From CADEEN01 sp031389585 (lineage in GTDB: Bacteria > Pseudomonadota > Gammaproteobacteria > Burkholderiales > Burkholderiaceae_C), in assembly GCA_031389585.1 (NCBI GenBank), contig JANMSS010000116.1, positions 1 through 47,085 of the forward strand: 47,085 nucleotides of DNA. The letters run 5' to 3'. Below are positions 32,940 to 40,297 of the stretch, piece after piece. The position numbers were made by a program, and so were the translations under genes. How positions within the stretch are numbered: position 1 is the stretch's first letter; every line of letters starts with the position of its first letter. The notes below the pieces were generated by a model that searched no databases, was not told where the DNA came from, and saw nothing but the letters and a program-made list of their open reading frames with translations.

Positions 32940-33392
32940 ATGCAGACCAAGGTAGTGCATCTGTTCGAGCAGCCGCAGCATCGCGCTGCGGTGGCGGCGT
33001 TGATCCATCACGAGTTCTGGACCGAGGTGCCGGGTGCGAGCGTGCAAGGGATGGCCACTCGTTTGACGAAAGCCAGCCACGCGGACGCGCTGCCGCTGTG
33101 CCTGGTGGCGCTGCGAGAAGGGGAGCCGATCGGCGTCGTCAACTTGGTCGACAACGACGACGATGCGCATGCCGACTGGCACCCCTGGCTGGCCGGCATG
33201 GTGGTGGCGGCGCCGTACCGCGGCCAGGGCGTGGGCTCGCTGCTCGTGCGCTCGCTGTTGGACCATGCGCGGCGCTTGCGAACGCCACGGGTGTACTTTG
33301 GCACCGACGGACCGGCCTTCTACACGCGGCTCGGCGCGGTGGTCCATCAGGTGCCTCGCGAGGGCTTCTGGTTCATGCGTTTCGATCTGTGA
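32940..33392 (+). CDS. GNAT family N-acetyltransferase
   Basis: 150 residues from the ATG at 32940. GNAT fold: QTKVVHLFEQPQHRAAVAALIHHEFW, LCLVALREGEPIGVVNLVDNDD and the acetyl-CoA loop VVAAPYRGQGVGSLLVRSLLDHARRLR, then YFGTDGPAFYTRLGAVV. Ends only 28 bp before parE and is transcribed the same way. The substrate is unknown. The longer frame upstream runs over the MFS start and is rejected. Confidence 0.88.
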   Translation: MQTKVVHLFEQPQHRAAVAALIHHEFWTEVPGASVQGMATRLTKASHADALPLCLVALREGEPIGVVNLVDNDDDAHADWHPWLAGMVVAAPYRGQGVGSLLVRSLLDHARRLRTPRVYFGTDGPAFYTRLGAVVHQVPREGFWFMRFDL

Positions 33393-33406
33393 CTTGGGGG
33401 CAATCC

Positions 33407-33412
33407 TAGAAT
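33407..33412 (+). promoter_or_regulatory. Candidate -10 box of parE
   Basis: TAGAAT, eight bases before the parE ATG at 33421, with no ribosome binding site in between; a leaderless transcript is predicted. Confidence 0.45.
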
Positions 33413-33420
33413 CCGCCGCC

Positions 33421-35397
33421 ATGCCAACCAAGATTTCCAAATACGCCGAAGCTTCGATCCGTGTCCTGAAGGGCCTCGAACCCGTCAAGCAGCGCCCGGG
33501 CATGTACACGCGCACCGAGACGCCGCTGCACGTGATCCAGGAGGTCATCGACAACGCCGCCGACGAAGCGCTGGTGGGCTCCGGCAAGCGCATTGCGGTG
33601 ACGCTGCATGCCGACGGCTCGGTGGGTGTCGAAGACGACGGGCGCGGCATTCCCTTCGGCCTGCACCCCGAAGAGGGCGTACCCGTGGTCGAAATCGTCT
33701 TCACGCGGCTGCACGCCGGCGGCAAGTTCGACAAGGGCGGCGCGGGCGCCTACAGCTTTTCCGGCGGCCTGCACGGGGTGGGCGTGAGCGTCACCAACGC
33801 GCTGGCGCGTCGGCTGGCGGTGACGGTCTACCGCGAGGGCCAGGTCGCGACGATGGCGTTTTCGGGCGGCGACGTGGTTGAGGGTCAGGTGCTGCGCAAG
33901 GCGACGGCCGGCGATCGCAAGCAGGGCACCACGGTACGCGTCTGGCCCGACGCCAAGTACTTCGACAGTGCCGAGCTGCCGCGCCGCGAGCTGATGCACC
34001 TGTTGCGCAGCAAGGCCGTGCTGATGCCCGGCGTGACAGTGACGCTGACTGTCGAGAAGTCGGGCGAGGTGCAGTCGTGGCTGTACCAGGGCGGCCTGCG
34101 CGATTACCTGATGCAGAGCCTGGCGGCCGAGCCCGTGATTCCGCTGTTCGAAGGCGAGCGCTACGCCGATGCGGGCGACAGCGAGAACAACGCCGAAGGC
34201 GAGGGCGCTGCGTGGTGCGTGGCCTTCACCGAAGACGGCCTGACGCTGCGCGAGAGCTACGCCAACCTGATTCCCACCGTGGCCGGCGGCACGCATGAGG
34301 CGGGACTGAAGGACGGCCTGTTTGCCGCCATCAAGGGTTTCATCGAAGTCCATGCGCTGCAACCCAAGGGCGTCAAGCTGATGCCCGACGACGTGTTTTC
34401 GCGCGCCAGCTTCGTGCTCTCGGCCAAGGTCCTGGACCCGCAATTCCAGGGCCAGACCAAGGAGCGGCTCAACTCGCGCGACGCGCTGCGCCTGGTGTCG
34501 AGCTACTGCCGGCCCGCGCTCGAGTTGTGGCTGAACCAGCATGTGGCCGACGGCAAGAAGCTCGCCGAGCTGGTCATCAGGCAGGCGCAGACGCGCCAGA
34601 GGGCTTCGCTGAAGGTCGAGAAGCGCCGCGGCTCGGGCGTGGCTGTGCTGCCCGGCAAGCTGACCGATTGCGAAAGCCGCGACCTCTCGCTCAACGAAGT
34701 CTTCCTGGTCGAGGGCGACTCGGCCGGCGGCAGCGCCAAAATGGGACGCAACAAGGAGACGCAGGCGGTACTGCCGCTGCGCGGCAAGGTGCTCAACGCC
34801 TGGGAGGTCGAGCGCGACAGGCTGTTCGCCAATAACGAGATCCACGACATTGCAGTGGCGATCGGTGTCGATCCGCATGGCCTGAACGACGAGCCTGCGG
34901 GCGTGCTGTCGGGCCTGCGTTACGGCAAGGTCTGCATCCTCAGCGACGCCGATGTCGACGGCTCACACATCCAGGTCCTGCTGCTCACGCTCTTCTTCCG
35001 CCACTTTCCCAAGCTGATCGAGCGCGGCCACCTCTTTATTGCCAAACCGCCGCTGTTTCGCATCGACGCGCCGGCGCGCGGCAAGAAGCCCGCCGCCAAG
35101 ATCTATGCCCTGGACAACGGCGAGCTCGAGGCCACGCTGGACAAGCTGCGCAAGGAAGGCGCGCGCGAAGGCTCCTGGAGCATCAGCCGCTTCAAGGGCC
35201 TGGGCGAAATGAGTGCCGAGCAGTTGTGGGACACCACGCTCAACCCCGACACGCGGCGCCTGCTGCAGGTGGCCTACGGCGAACTCGACTTCAGCGCAAC
35301 GACCGATTCACTGACCAAGCTGATGGGCAAGGGCGAGGCCGCGGCGCGGCGTGAATTGATGGAGTTGCGCGGCGACGCGGTGGAGATCGATGTCTGA
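33421..35397 (+). CDS. parE: DNA topoisomerase IV subunit B
   Basis: 658 residues. GHKL ATPase (KGLEPVKQRPGMYTR, EVIDNAADEAL, DGRGIPFGLHPEEGVP, LHAGGKFDKGGAGAYSFSGGLHGVGVSVTNAL), transducer domain, then TOPRIM domain (LVEGDSAGGSAKMGRNKETQAVLPLRGKVLNAWE, SDADVDGSHIQVLLL) and C-terminal part (GRFKGLGEMSAEQLWDTTLNP-like stretch). With ParC it decatenates daughter chromosomes. Compared with GyrB it is shorter and lacks the GyrB insert, which supports parE. parC is not next to it, unlike in many relatives. An overlapping GNAT gene follows. Confidence 0.96.
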   Translation: MPTKISKYAEASIRVLKGLEPVKQRPGMYTRTETPLHVIQEVIDNAADEALVGSGKRIAVTLHADGSVGVEDDGRGIPFGLHPEEGVPVVEIVFTRLHAGGKFDKGGAGAYSFSGGLHGVGVSVTNALARRLAVTVYREGQVATMAFSGGDVVEGQVLRKATAGDRKQGTTVRVWPDAKYFDSAELPRRELMHLLRSKAVLMPGVTVTLTVEKSGEVQSWLYQGGLRDYLMQSLAAEPVIPLFEGERYADAGDSENNAEGEGAAWCVAFTEDGLTLRESYANLIPTVAGGTHEAGLKDGLFAAIKGFIEVHALQPKGVKLMPDDVFSRASFVLSAKVLDPQFQGQTKERLNSRDALRLVSSYCRPALELWLNQHVADGKKLAELVIRQAQTRQRASLKVEKRRGSGVAVLPGKLTDCESRDLSLNEVFLVEGDSAGGSAKMGRNKETQAVLPLRGKVLNAWEVERDRLFANNEIHDIAVAIGVDPHGLNDEPAGVLSGLRYGKVCILSDADVDGSHIQVLLLTLFFRHFPKLIERGHLFIAKPPLFRIDAPARGKKPAAKIYALDNGELEATLDKLRKEGAREGSWSISRFKGLGEMSAEQLWDTTLNPDTRRLLQVAYGELDFSATTDSLTKLMGKGEAAARRELMELRGDAVEIDV

Positions 35398-35935
35398 CTC
35401 GCTGCGGTTGCGATTGCGCCCGACGATGTTGTCGGACCTCGATTTCGTGCAGACGATCGAGACCGACCCGCAGAACCTGCCGTTCATCACGCCGTGGGAA
35501 CGCACTCAACATGAGGGCGCGGTGCGCTTCCCGGATTTCCGCCACTTCATCGTCGAGGCTGGCGACGACTGGGCGAGCTCGGGTTTCGTGATTCTGCAGG
35601 GCTGCCGTAGCCGGCACCAAAGCGTCGAACTCAAGCGCATCGTGCTGCAACCCAAGGGCCGGGGACTGGGCCGCGCCTGCGTGCGCCTCCTGAAGCAGAT
35701 GGCGTTTCGCGACCTGCACGCACACCGCTTCTGGCTCGATGTCAAGGCGCTCAATGTGCGCGCCGCGGCGCTCTATGCCAGCGAAGGATTCGTCGAGGAA
35801 GGGCGGTTGCGCGAATGCCTGAAGCTCGACGAAGGGTTTGAGTCGCTGATCGTCATGAGCCTGCTCGAGCGCGAGTACGCGCAGCGCGTTGCCCGCGGGC
35901 AGGAGTGGTTCAGCGCCGCGGCGTCAGGTCAGTGA
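35390..35935 (+). CDS. GNAT family N-acetyltransferase (RimJ/RimL-like)
   Basis: 181 residues; overlaps parE by 8 nt. SLRLRLRPTMLSDLDFVQTIE, FVILQGCRSRHQSVELKRIVLQPKGRGLGRACVRLLKQMAFRDLHAHRFWLDVKALNVRAAALYASEGFVEEGRLRE is a clear RimJ-like fold, with the acetyl-CoA loop PKGRGLG. Such proteins acetylate ribosomal protein N termini, amino acids or amines; the target is unknown. Its 3' end overlaps the convergent FAD oxidoreductase gene by 26 nt. Confidence 0.88.
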   Translation: MSDSLRLRLRPTMLSDLDFVQTIETDPQNLPFITPWERTQHEGAVRFPDFRHFIVEAGDDWASSGFVILQGCRSRHQSVELKRIVLQPKGRGLGRACVRLLKQMAFRDLHAHRFWLDVKALNVRAAALYASEGFVEEGRLRECLKLDEGFESLIVMSLLEREYAQRVARGQEWFSAAASGQ

Positions 35936-37028
35936 ACGCCAGTCCCTGGTCGGCGACATGCGCCGGCATGGCCTGGCCGAGCAGGCGCGCGGCGCAGGCC
36001 TGACCCATGGCCGGGCTGGTCTGGATGCCGTAGCCGCCCTGGCCGCAGCACCAGAAGAAGCCGGGCAGCGCGTCGTCGAAGCCGCCCACCAGGGCGCCGT
36101 CGGGGACGAAGCTGCGCAGCCCGGCCCAGGTGCGCAGCGGGCGGCGGATCGTGAGTGTGGTGGCGGTTTGGATGCGGTCGATGCCGGTGGCGATATCGAA
36201 CTCCTCGGCAATCACGTCGTGCGGCGGCACCGGGTCGGCGTTGGCCGGCGAGCCCAGCAACACGCCGGCGTCGGGCTTGAAGTAGAAGCTCTCGTCGATG
36301 TCGGCCACGCACGGCCAGTCGTGCGTATCCATGCCTGCAGGCGGCGCAAAGGTGAAGGCACTGCGCCGTCGCGGCTGCAGGCCGAGCGGGGCCGCGCCGG
36401 CCATCGTGGCGACCATGTCGACCCAGGCGCCGGCGGCATTCACCAGCAGCGGCGCCGAGAACTGCTGCGTCGGCGTCGAGACCGTCCAGCGGCCGGCGGC
36501 GAAGCCGATCTCGCGCACTTCGGCATTGACGAACAGTTGCGCACCCTGCTGCCGCGCGCCGCGCAGGAATCGCTGGTGCAGGCGGTCGACGTCGATGTCG
36601 CAGGAATCGTCGTCGAGCAGCGCCAGCGCGGTGGCCTCTGCGCGCAGCACCGGCACGCGGGCGCGAGCGTCCTCGGTGCTCAGCAGTCGCGCCTGCGTGC
36701 CGTCGCGCCGCAGCTGCCCGTGCAGCGCATGCAGCTCGTCGGCCTGCTCGGCGCGGGCCACGAACAGCGCACCTCGCGGCGTGATCAACGGCGCCTGGCC
36801 GTCGACCGTGGCGCTGACGAAGGCGCGGCTGGCCCGCGTCAGCGCGCGCACTTGCGCCGGCCCATAGCTTTCCATGAACATCGCCGCCGAGCGCCCGGTT
36901 GTGTGCATGCCCGGCAGCGCCTCGCGCTCGAGCAGGGCCACGCGGGCCTGCGGCGCGAGGAAATGCGCTACCGAGGCGCCGGCAATGCCGGCACCGACGA
37001 CGAGGACGTCGAAGTCGAGAGTGGCCAC
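35910..37028 (-). CDS. FAD-dependent oxidoreductase, DadA/glycine-oxidase-like
   Basis: 372 residues. The N-terminal Rossmann loop VLVVGAGIAGASVAHFL (G12, G14, G17) and the C-terminal LRSFVPDGALVGGFDDALPGFFWCCGQGGYGIQTSPAMGQACA are those of the DAO/D-amino-acid dehydrogenase-like family. The middle has LLVNAAGAWVDMVA, NPDAGVLL-like FYFKPDAGVLLGSPANADP. It should oxidise an amine or amino acid. The GTG at 37028 is chosen because the flavin loop then begins at the family-typical distance; the frame reaches farther upstream into the preceding gene, with which this CDS overlaps by 61 nt. No ribosome binding site is clear. Confidence 0.88.
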   Translation of the reverse strand: MATLDFDVLVVGAGIAGASVAHFLAPQARVALLEREALPGMHTTGRSAAMFMESYGPAQVRALTRASRAFVSATVDGQAPLITPRGALFVARAEQADELHALHGQLRRDGTQARLLSTEDARARVPVLRAEATALALLDDDSCDIDVDRLHQRFLRGARQQGAQLFVNAEVREIGFAAGRWTVSTPTQQFSAPLLVNAAGAWVDMVATMAGAAPLGLQPRRRSAFTFAPPAGMDTHDWPCVADIDESFYFKPDAGVLLGSPANADPVPPHDVIAEEFDIATGIDRIQTATTLTIRRPLRTWAGLRSFVPDGALVGGFDDALPGFFWCCGQGGYGIQTSPAMGQACAARLLGQAMPAHVADQGLAFTDLTPRR

Positions 37029-38143
37029 GCGCCGATGGTAGGCGAGGGGGCCGATGCCCTCTTCACCGGCAGCTTGGCGCGGGCCCAGCCCGGTCGCGGC
37101 CCGGCGTAGCCCTCGGTGGCCAGGGCCCAGCCGTCGGTGGCCGCGGCGCGCGGCAGCCACTGCCAGCCTTTGCCGCCCAGGCCGCGCCGCGCCGCGCCGC
37201 GCACGAGGCGCTCGGCATCGGCCTCGCTGAGCTGGAGGGCAAAGCGTTGCCAGCGGCGGTTGACGGCAGCGTCGGTCCACAGGTCTTCGAGCGCGTGGCG
37301 CAGCGCCGGGCCGCTGGTCTGCATCCCAATGGCCAGACGACGCGCCTGCAAGGTGAGGACGAAGACCTGGAAGTCATGGCGCGCGGCAGCTGGCACATGC
37401 GCCATCAGTTCGCGCAGTCGCGGCACGGCATTGGCCTGAGTGAAAGCCAGCGTCACCACGGCCTGCAAGGCCTGCACGGCGTTGAGCAGGCGCAAGCGAT
37501 TCGGCGGCAGCACCTGCAGCGGCAGGCAGGCCGCCTGGGCGTGGGGGAGCGGCGTGACGAAACTCATCAGCACCGCCAGACGCGACCAATGCACGGCGCT
37601 CAGGCCGTCGAGCCTGTCCAGACCCGAGGCCTGGAGTTGGCGCATGACGGTGAGCGCATCCTGCCAGCCGAGGTCGGCCTTGGCCGCGTTGGCCCGCGTG
37701 CTCATGACGGCCAGGTTGCCGGCGGCGTAGCCCGCTTGGTTGCAGACGCGGTCGACCGAGGCGTCGCTGCCGGCGCCGCTGGCGTGCGTCAGCGCCACGC
37801 GCGTGATCGGGCACACCGGCACGTCGATCTGGGCCAGGAAGTGCGGCGTCACCTGCACGCCCTCGAAGGCGCGGCCGCGGCGCCAGGCGTTCAGCCTCAG
37901 TTGCAGCCACTTGCGCACAGGGGGCGTGGGCTTGAGCGTACGGACGCCAAAGACGGCCGCGCCGGCCTGCCAGCCCTGGCGCACCGGGTGGCCCTCGGCC
38001 AGATGCTCCGGCGGTGGCGTCAGGCGGTAATGGGCGAAGTCCCAGCCGATCTCGAAGCCGGAGCGGGCGGCAGCACTGGCCGTGCCTGACGCGGCGGTCG
38101 GGGCTTCGAACAGGTCGGCGGTGAGGGCGTCGGAGGTACGCAT
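36968..38143 (-). CDS. Hypothetical protein with HNH-like motif
   Basis: 391 residues, divergent from the WYL regulator gene. Function not recognised. Residues 111-155 read CPIT..., then DASVDRVCNQAGYAAGN and LAVMSTRANAAK, a pattern found in HNH/His-Me-finger proteins (Cys pair near the start is incomplete; SVDRVxNxxGYxxGN-x-x-V-x-S-x-R-A-N). No classical HNH catalytic His is visible in this stretch, so activity is doubtful. The N-terminal 100 residues (FEIGWDFAHYRLTPPPEHL, VRKWLQLRLNAWRRGRAF) are basic and Trp/Arg-rich, and the C-terminal half (170-330) is helical and Leu/Ala-rich. The end overlaps the oxidoreductase gene by 61 nt. ATG at 38143 is the only plausible start. Confidence 0.65.
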   Translation of the reverse strand: MRTSDALTADLFEAPTAASGTASAAARSGFEIGWDFAHYRLTPPPEHLAEGHPVRQGWQAGAAVFGVRTLKPTPPVRKWLQLRLNAWRRGRAFEGVQVTPHFLAQIDVPVCPITRVALTHASGAGSDASVDRVCNQAGYAAGNLAVMSTRANAAKADLGWQDALTVMRQLQASGLDRLDGLSAVHWSRLAVLMSFVTPLPHAQAACLPLQVLPPNRLRLLNAVQALQAVVTLAFTQANAVPRLRELMAHVPAAARHDFQVFVLTLQARRLAIGMQTSGPALRHALEDLWTDAAVNRRWQRFALQLSEADAERLVRGAARRGLGGKGWQWLPRAAATDGWALATEGYAGPRPGWARAKLPVKRASAPSPTIGAWPLSTSTSSSSVPALPAPR

Positions 38144-38204
38144 GGCGGTTTGGCCTTCTGGCAGTCACCGGGACGACCCCGGCGCAGCCAGTCTGCAAGG
38201 CCAA

Positions 38205-38223
38205 AGCCTCATGGCGTGAGGCT
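38205..38223. promoter_or_regulatory. Palindrome in the WYL divergent intergenic region
   Basis: AGCCTCA-tggcg-TGAGGCT, 7-bp perfect arms around 5 bases, 45 bp before the WYL ATG. A second, wider inverted repeat TTTGGCCTT (38149-38157) and AAGGCCAAA (38197-38205) spans 57 bp of the same gap. Either could be an operator for the WYL protein. Confidence 0.5.
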
Positions 38224-38268
38224 GCCAACAGTGAATTCGACTACCCTCCAGCCTGCACAACCGTCTGC

Positions 38269-39315
38269 ATGCTCATGGACCGCACCGAACGCTTCTACAA
38301 GATCGAAATGCTGATCCGCAGCCGCGGCTCGGTGCCCTTTGCCGAGCTGATGGACGAGCTTGGCGTCAGCCGCGCCACTCTGCAAAGAGACCTCGAATAC
38401 CTGCGCGAGCGCCTGGACGCACCGATCGTCTATGACCGCTTCGCCAACGGCTACTCGATGCGGCCCGACGCACGCGATGCGCGCCAGGTCCGGCACGAGC
38501 TGCCGGGCGTCTGGTTCAGCGAGCGCGAGATCCACGCCCTGTTGACGATGCACCAACTGATCCAGGGCCTCGACGAAGGCGGCGTGCTGGCGCGCCACCT
38601 GCAGCCGCTGCTGGACAAGCTGCACGGCATGCTCGGCGCCAGCGATGCCGAGGGCCGCGAGCTGATGAAGCGGGTCAAGATCATGAGCGCCGCGCGGCGG
38701 CCCGTGATCGGGCGGCACTTCGAGCTGATCGGCACGGCGATCACACGGCGCCAGCGCGTGCAGATGCGCTACTACGTGCGCAGCCGGCGCGAGGAAACCG
38801 ATCGCATCGTCTCGCCGCAGCGCCTGGTGCACTGGCGCAATACCTGGTACCTCGACGCCTGGTGCCACCGCAGCGACGCGCTGCGCCGCTTTGCCCTGGA
38901 TGCCATCCGCAGCGCCTCGCTGCTCGATCTGCGTGCGAAGGATGTGGCCCTGAAAGCCATCGAGGCCCAGCTCGACGCCGGCTATGGCGTCTTCAGCGGC
39001 GCCAAGGTGCAGTGGGCCACCTTGCGCTTTGCGCCCGAGGCGGCGCAATGGGTCCAGCACGAGCAGTGGCATCCGCGGCAGCGCAGCACGCTGCACGACG
39101 ATGGCTCGCTGAGCCTGCGCGTGCCCTATGCCGACGCCACCGAGCTCGCGATGGACGTGCTGCGCCATGGTGACCAGGTGCAGGTGCTGGCGCCGAGTAC
39201 CTTGGTCGCCAAGGTGGCGGCGCAGGTGAGGGCCGCCGCGGCCATTTATGCGAGCACCGCGACATACATTAGCGGCCATGCAATGGCCTCGGGCCCTGGA
39301 GCAAGGATCGAATGA
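38269..39315 (+). CDS. WYL-domain transcriptional regulator (YafY-like)
   Basis: 348 residues. N-terminal winged helix-turn-helix (TERFYKIEMLIRSRGSVPFAELMDELGVSRATLQRDLEYLRERLDAPIVYDRFANGYSM), then a WYL domain (about 150-225: IGTAITRRQRVQMRYYVRSRREETDRIVSPQRLVHWRNTWYLDAWCHRSDALRRFALDAI) and the C-terminal WCX extension. WYL proteins sense small ligands, in several cases nucleic-acid derived. The gene is coupled to deoC by a 4-nt ATGA overlap, so it probably regulates deoC and the aldehyde dehydrogenase, the deoxyribose pathway; it starts at the first of two in-frame ATGs (38269, 38275). Confidence 0.9.
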   Translation: MLMDRTERFYKIEMLIRSRGSVPFAELMDELGVSRATLQRDLEYLRERLDAPIVYDRFANGYSMRPDARDARQVRHELPGVWFSEREIHALLTMHQLIQGLDEGGVLARHLQPLLDKLHGMLGASDAEGRELMKRVKIMSAARRPVIGRHFELIGTAITRRQRVQMRYYVRSRREETDRIVSPQRLVHWRNTWYLDAWCHRSDALRRFALDAIRSASLLDLRAKDVALKAIEAQLDAGYGVFSGAKVQWATLRFAPEAAQWVQHEQWHPRQRSTLHDDGSLSLRVPYADATELAMDVLRHGDQVQVLAPSTLVAKVAAQVRAAAAIYASTATYISGHAMASGPGARIE

Positions 39316-40280
39316 GCATCAGCCATGCTGCGGCAGAGCCGCCGCGCAATCCCGGCACGGCGCTGGATCTGGACCGCGTCGCCGCGGTGCGCGTCAACGC
39401 GCCGGCAGTCAGCCGTCGCGTGCAGACTCTGTCGGCGCGGCGTGGCGTGAAGAAGGCGTTCCAGGCGGCCTGGCTGCTCAAGGCCGTGCAATGCATCGAC
39501 CTGACCACGCTCTCGGGTGATGACACGCCGGGCCGCGTGCGGCGCCTGTGCGCCAAGGCCCTGCATCCCGTGCGCGCCGACCTGCAGAGCGCCCTGGGCG
39601 TGAGCGGCCTGCGCGTCGGTGCGGTCTGCGTCTATCACGAGATGGTGGCCGAGGCGGTGCGCTGCGTCGGCCCGAGCGGCCTGCCCGTGGCCGCGGTGTC
39701 GACCGGGTTTCCGGCCGGCCTGTCGCCGCTGGAGACGCGGCTGCGCGAGATCGAGCTGTCGGTGGCCGCGGGCGCGTCCGAGATCGACATTGTGATCAGC
39801 CGCCGCCAGGCGCTGCTGCACGACTGGCGTGCGTTGTACGACGAAGTGCACGCCTATCGTCGCGCCTGCGGGCCCGCGCACATGAAGGCGATCCTGGCCA
39901 CCGGCGAGTTGCAGACGCTGGAGAACGTCGCGCGCGCCTCCTGGGTGTGCATGATGGCCGGCGCCGACTTCATCAAGACTTCCACCGGCAAGGAGGGCGT
40001 CAACGCGACCCTGGAGGTGTCGCTGGTGATGGTGCGCGCGATCCGCGAGTACTTCGAACACACCGGTTTTCGCATCGGCTACAAGCCCGCGGGCGGCATC
40101 TCGAGCGCGCGCCTGGCCACGCAGTACATGGCCCTGATGCGCGAGGAGCTCGGCCCCGAGTGGGTCGTGCCCGAGTTGTTTCGTTTCGGCGCCTCGAGTC
40201 TGCTGACCGACATCGAGCGCCAGCTCGAACACCATGTGCTCGGCGCCTACAGCGCCGCCTGGCGCCACCCCTTGCCCTGA
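39312..40280 (+). CDS. deoC: Deoxyribose-phosphate aldolase
   Basis: 322 residues, class I aldolase splitting 2-deoxyribose-5-phosphate into glyceraldehyde-3-phosphate and acetaldehyde. The Schiff-base Lys lies in FIKTSTGKEG (with the second Lys) and the phosphate site in YKPAGGISSARL; also VSTGFPAGLSPLETRLREIELSVAAGASEIDIVI, the typical DeoC sequence. The chain is longer than the E. coli enzyme because of an about 60-residue N-terminal extension ahead of the barrel (eukaryote-like group). Overlaps the WYL gene by 4 nt and is followed after 17 bp by the ALDH gene. Confidence 0.95.
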   Translation: MSISHAAAEPPRNPGTALDLDRVAAVRVNAPAVSRRVQTLSARRGVKKAFQAAWLLKAVQCIDLTTLSGDDTPGRVRRLCAKALHPVRADLQSALGVSGLRVGAVCVYHEMVAEAVRCVGPSGLPVAAVSTGFPAGLSPLETRLREIELSVAAGASEIDIVISRRQALLHDWRALYDEVHAYRRACGPAHMKAILATGELQTLENVARASWVCMMAGADFIKTSTGKEGVNATLEVSLVMVRAIREYFEHTGFRIGYKPAGGISSARLATQYMALMREELGPEWVVPELFRFGASSLLTDIERQLEHHVLGAYSAAWRHPLP

Positions 40281-40297
40281 TCGCCGCGAGAGTTTGC

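Noticed and set aside
33406..34878. 490-codon minus-strand open frame opposite parE
   Set aside because: Same reason: parE motifs are on the plus strand; the antisense product has no recognisable domain.
39548..40297. Upstream extension of the ALDH frame over deoC
   Set aside because: The extension is an out-of-frame reading of deoC; ALDH16 homology starts after 40298.
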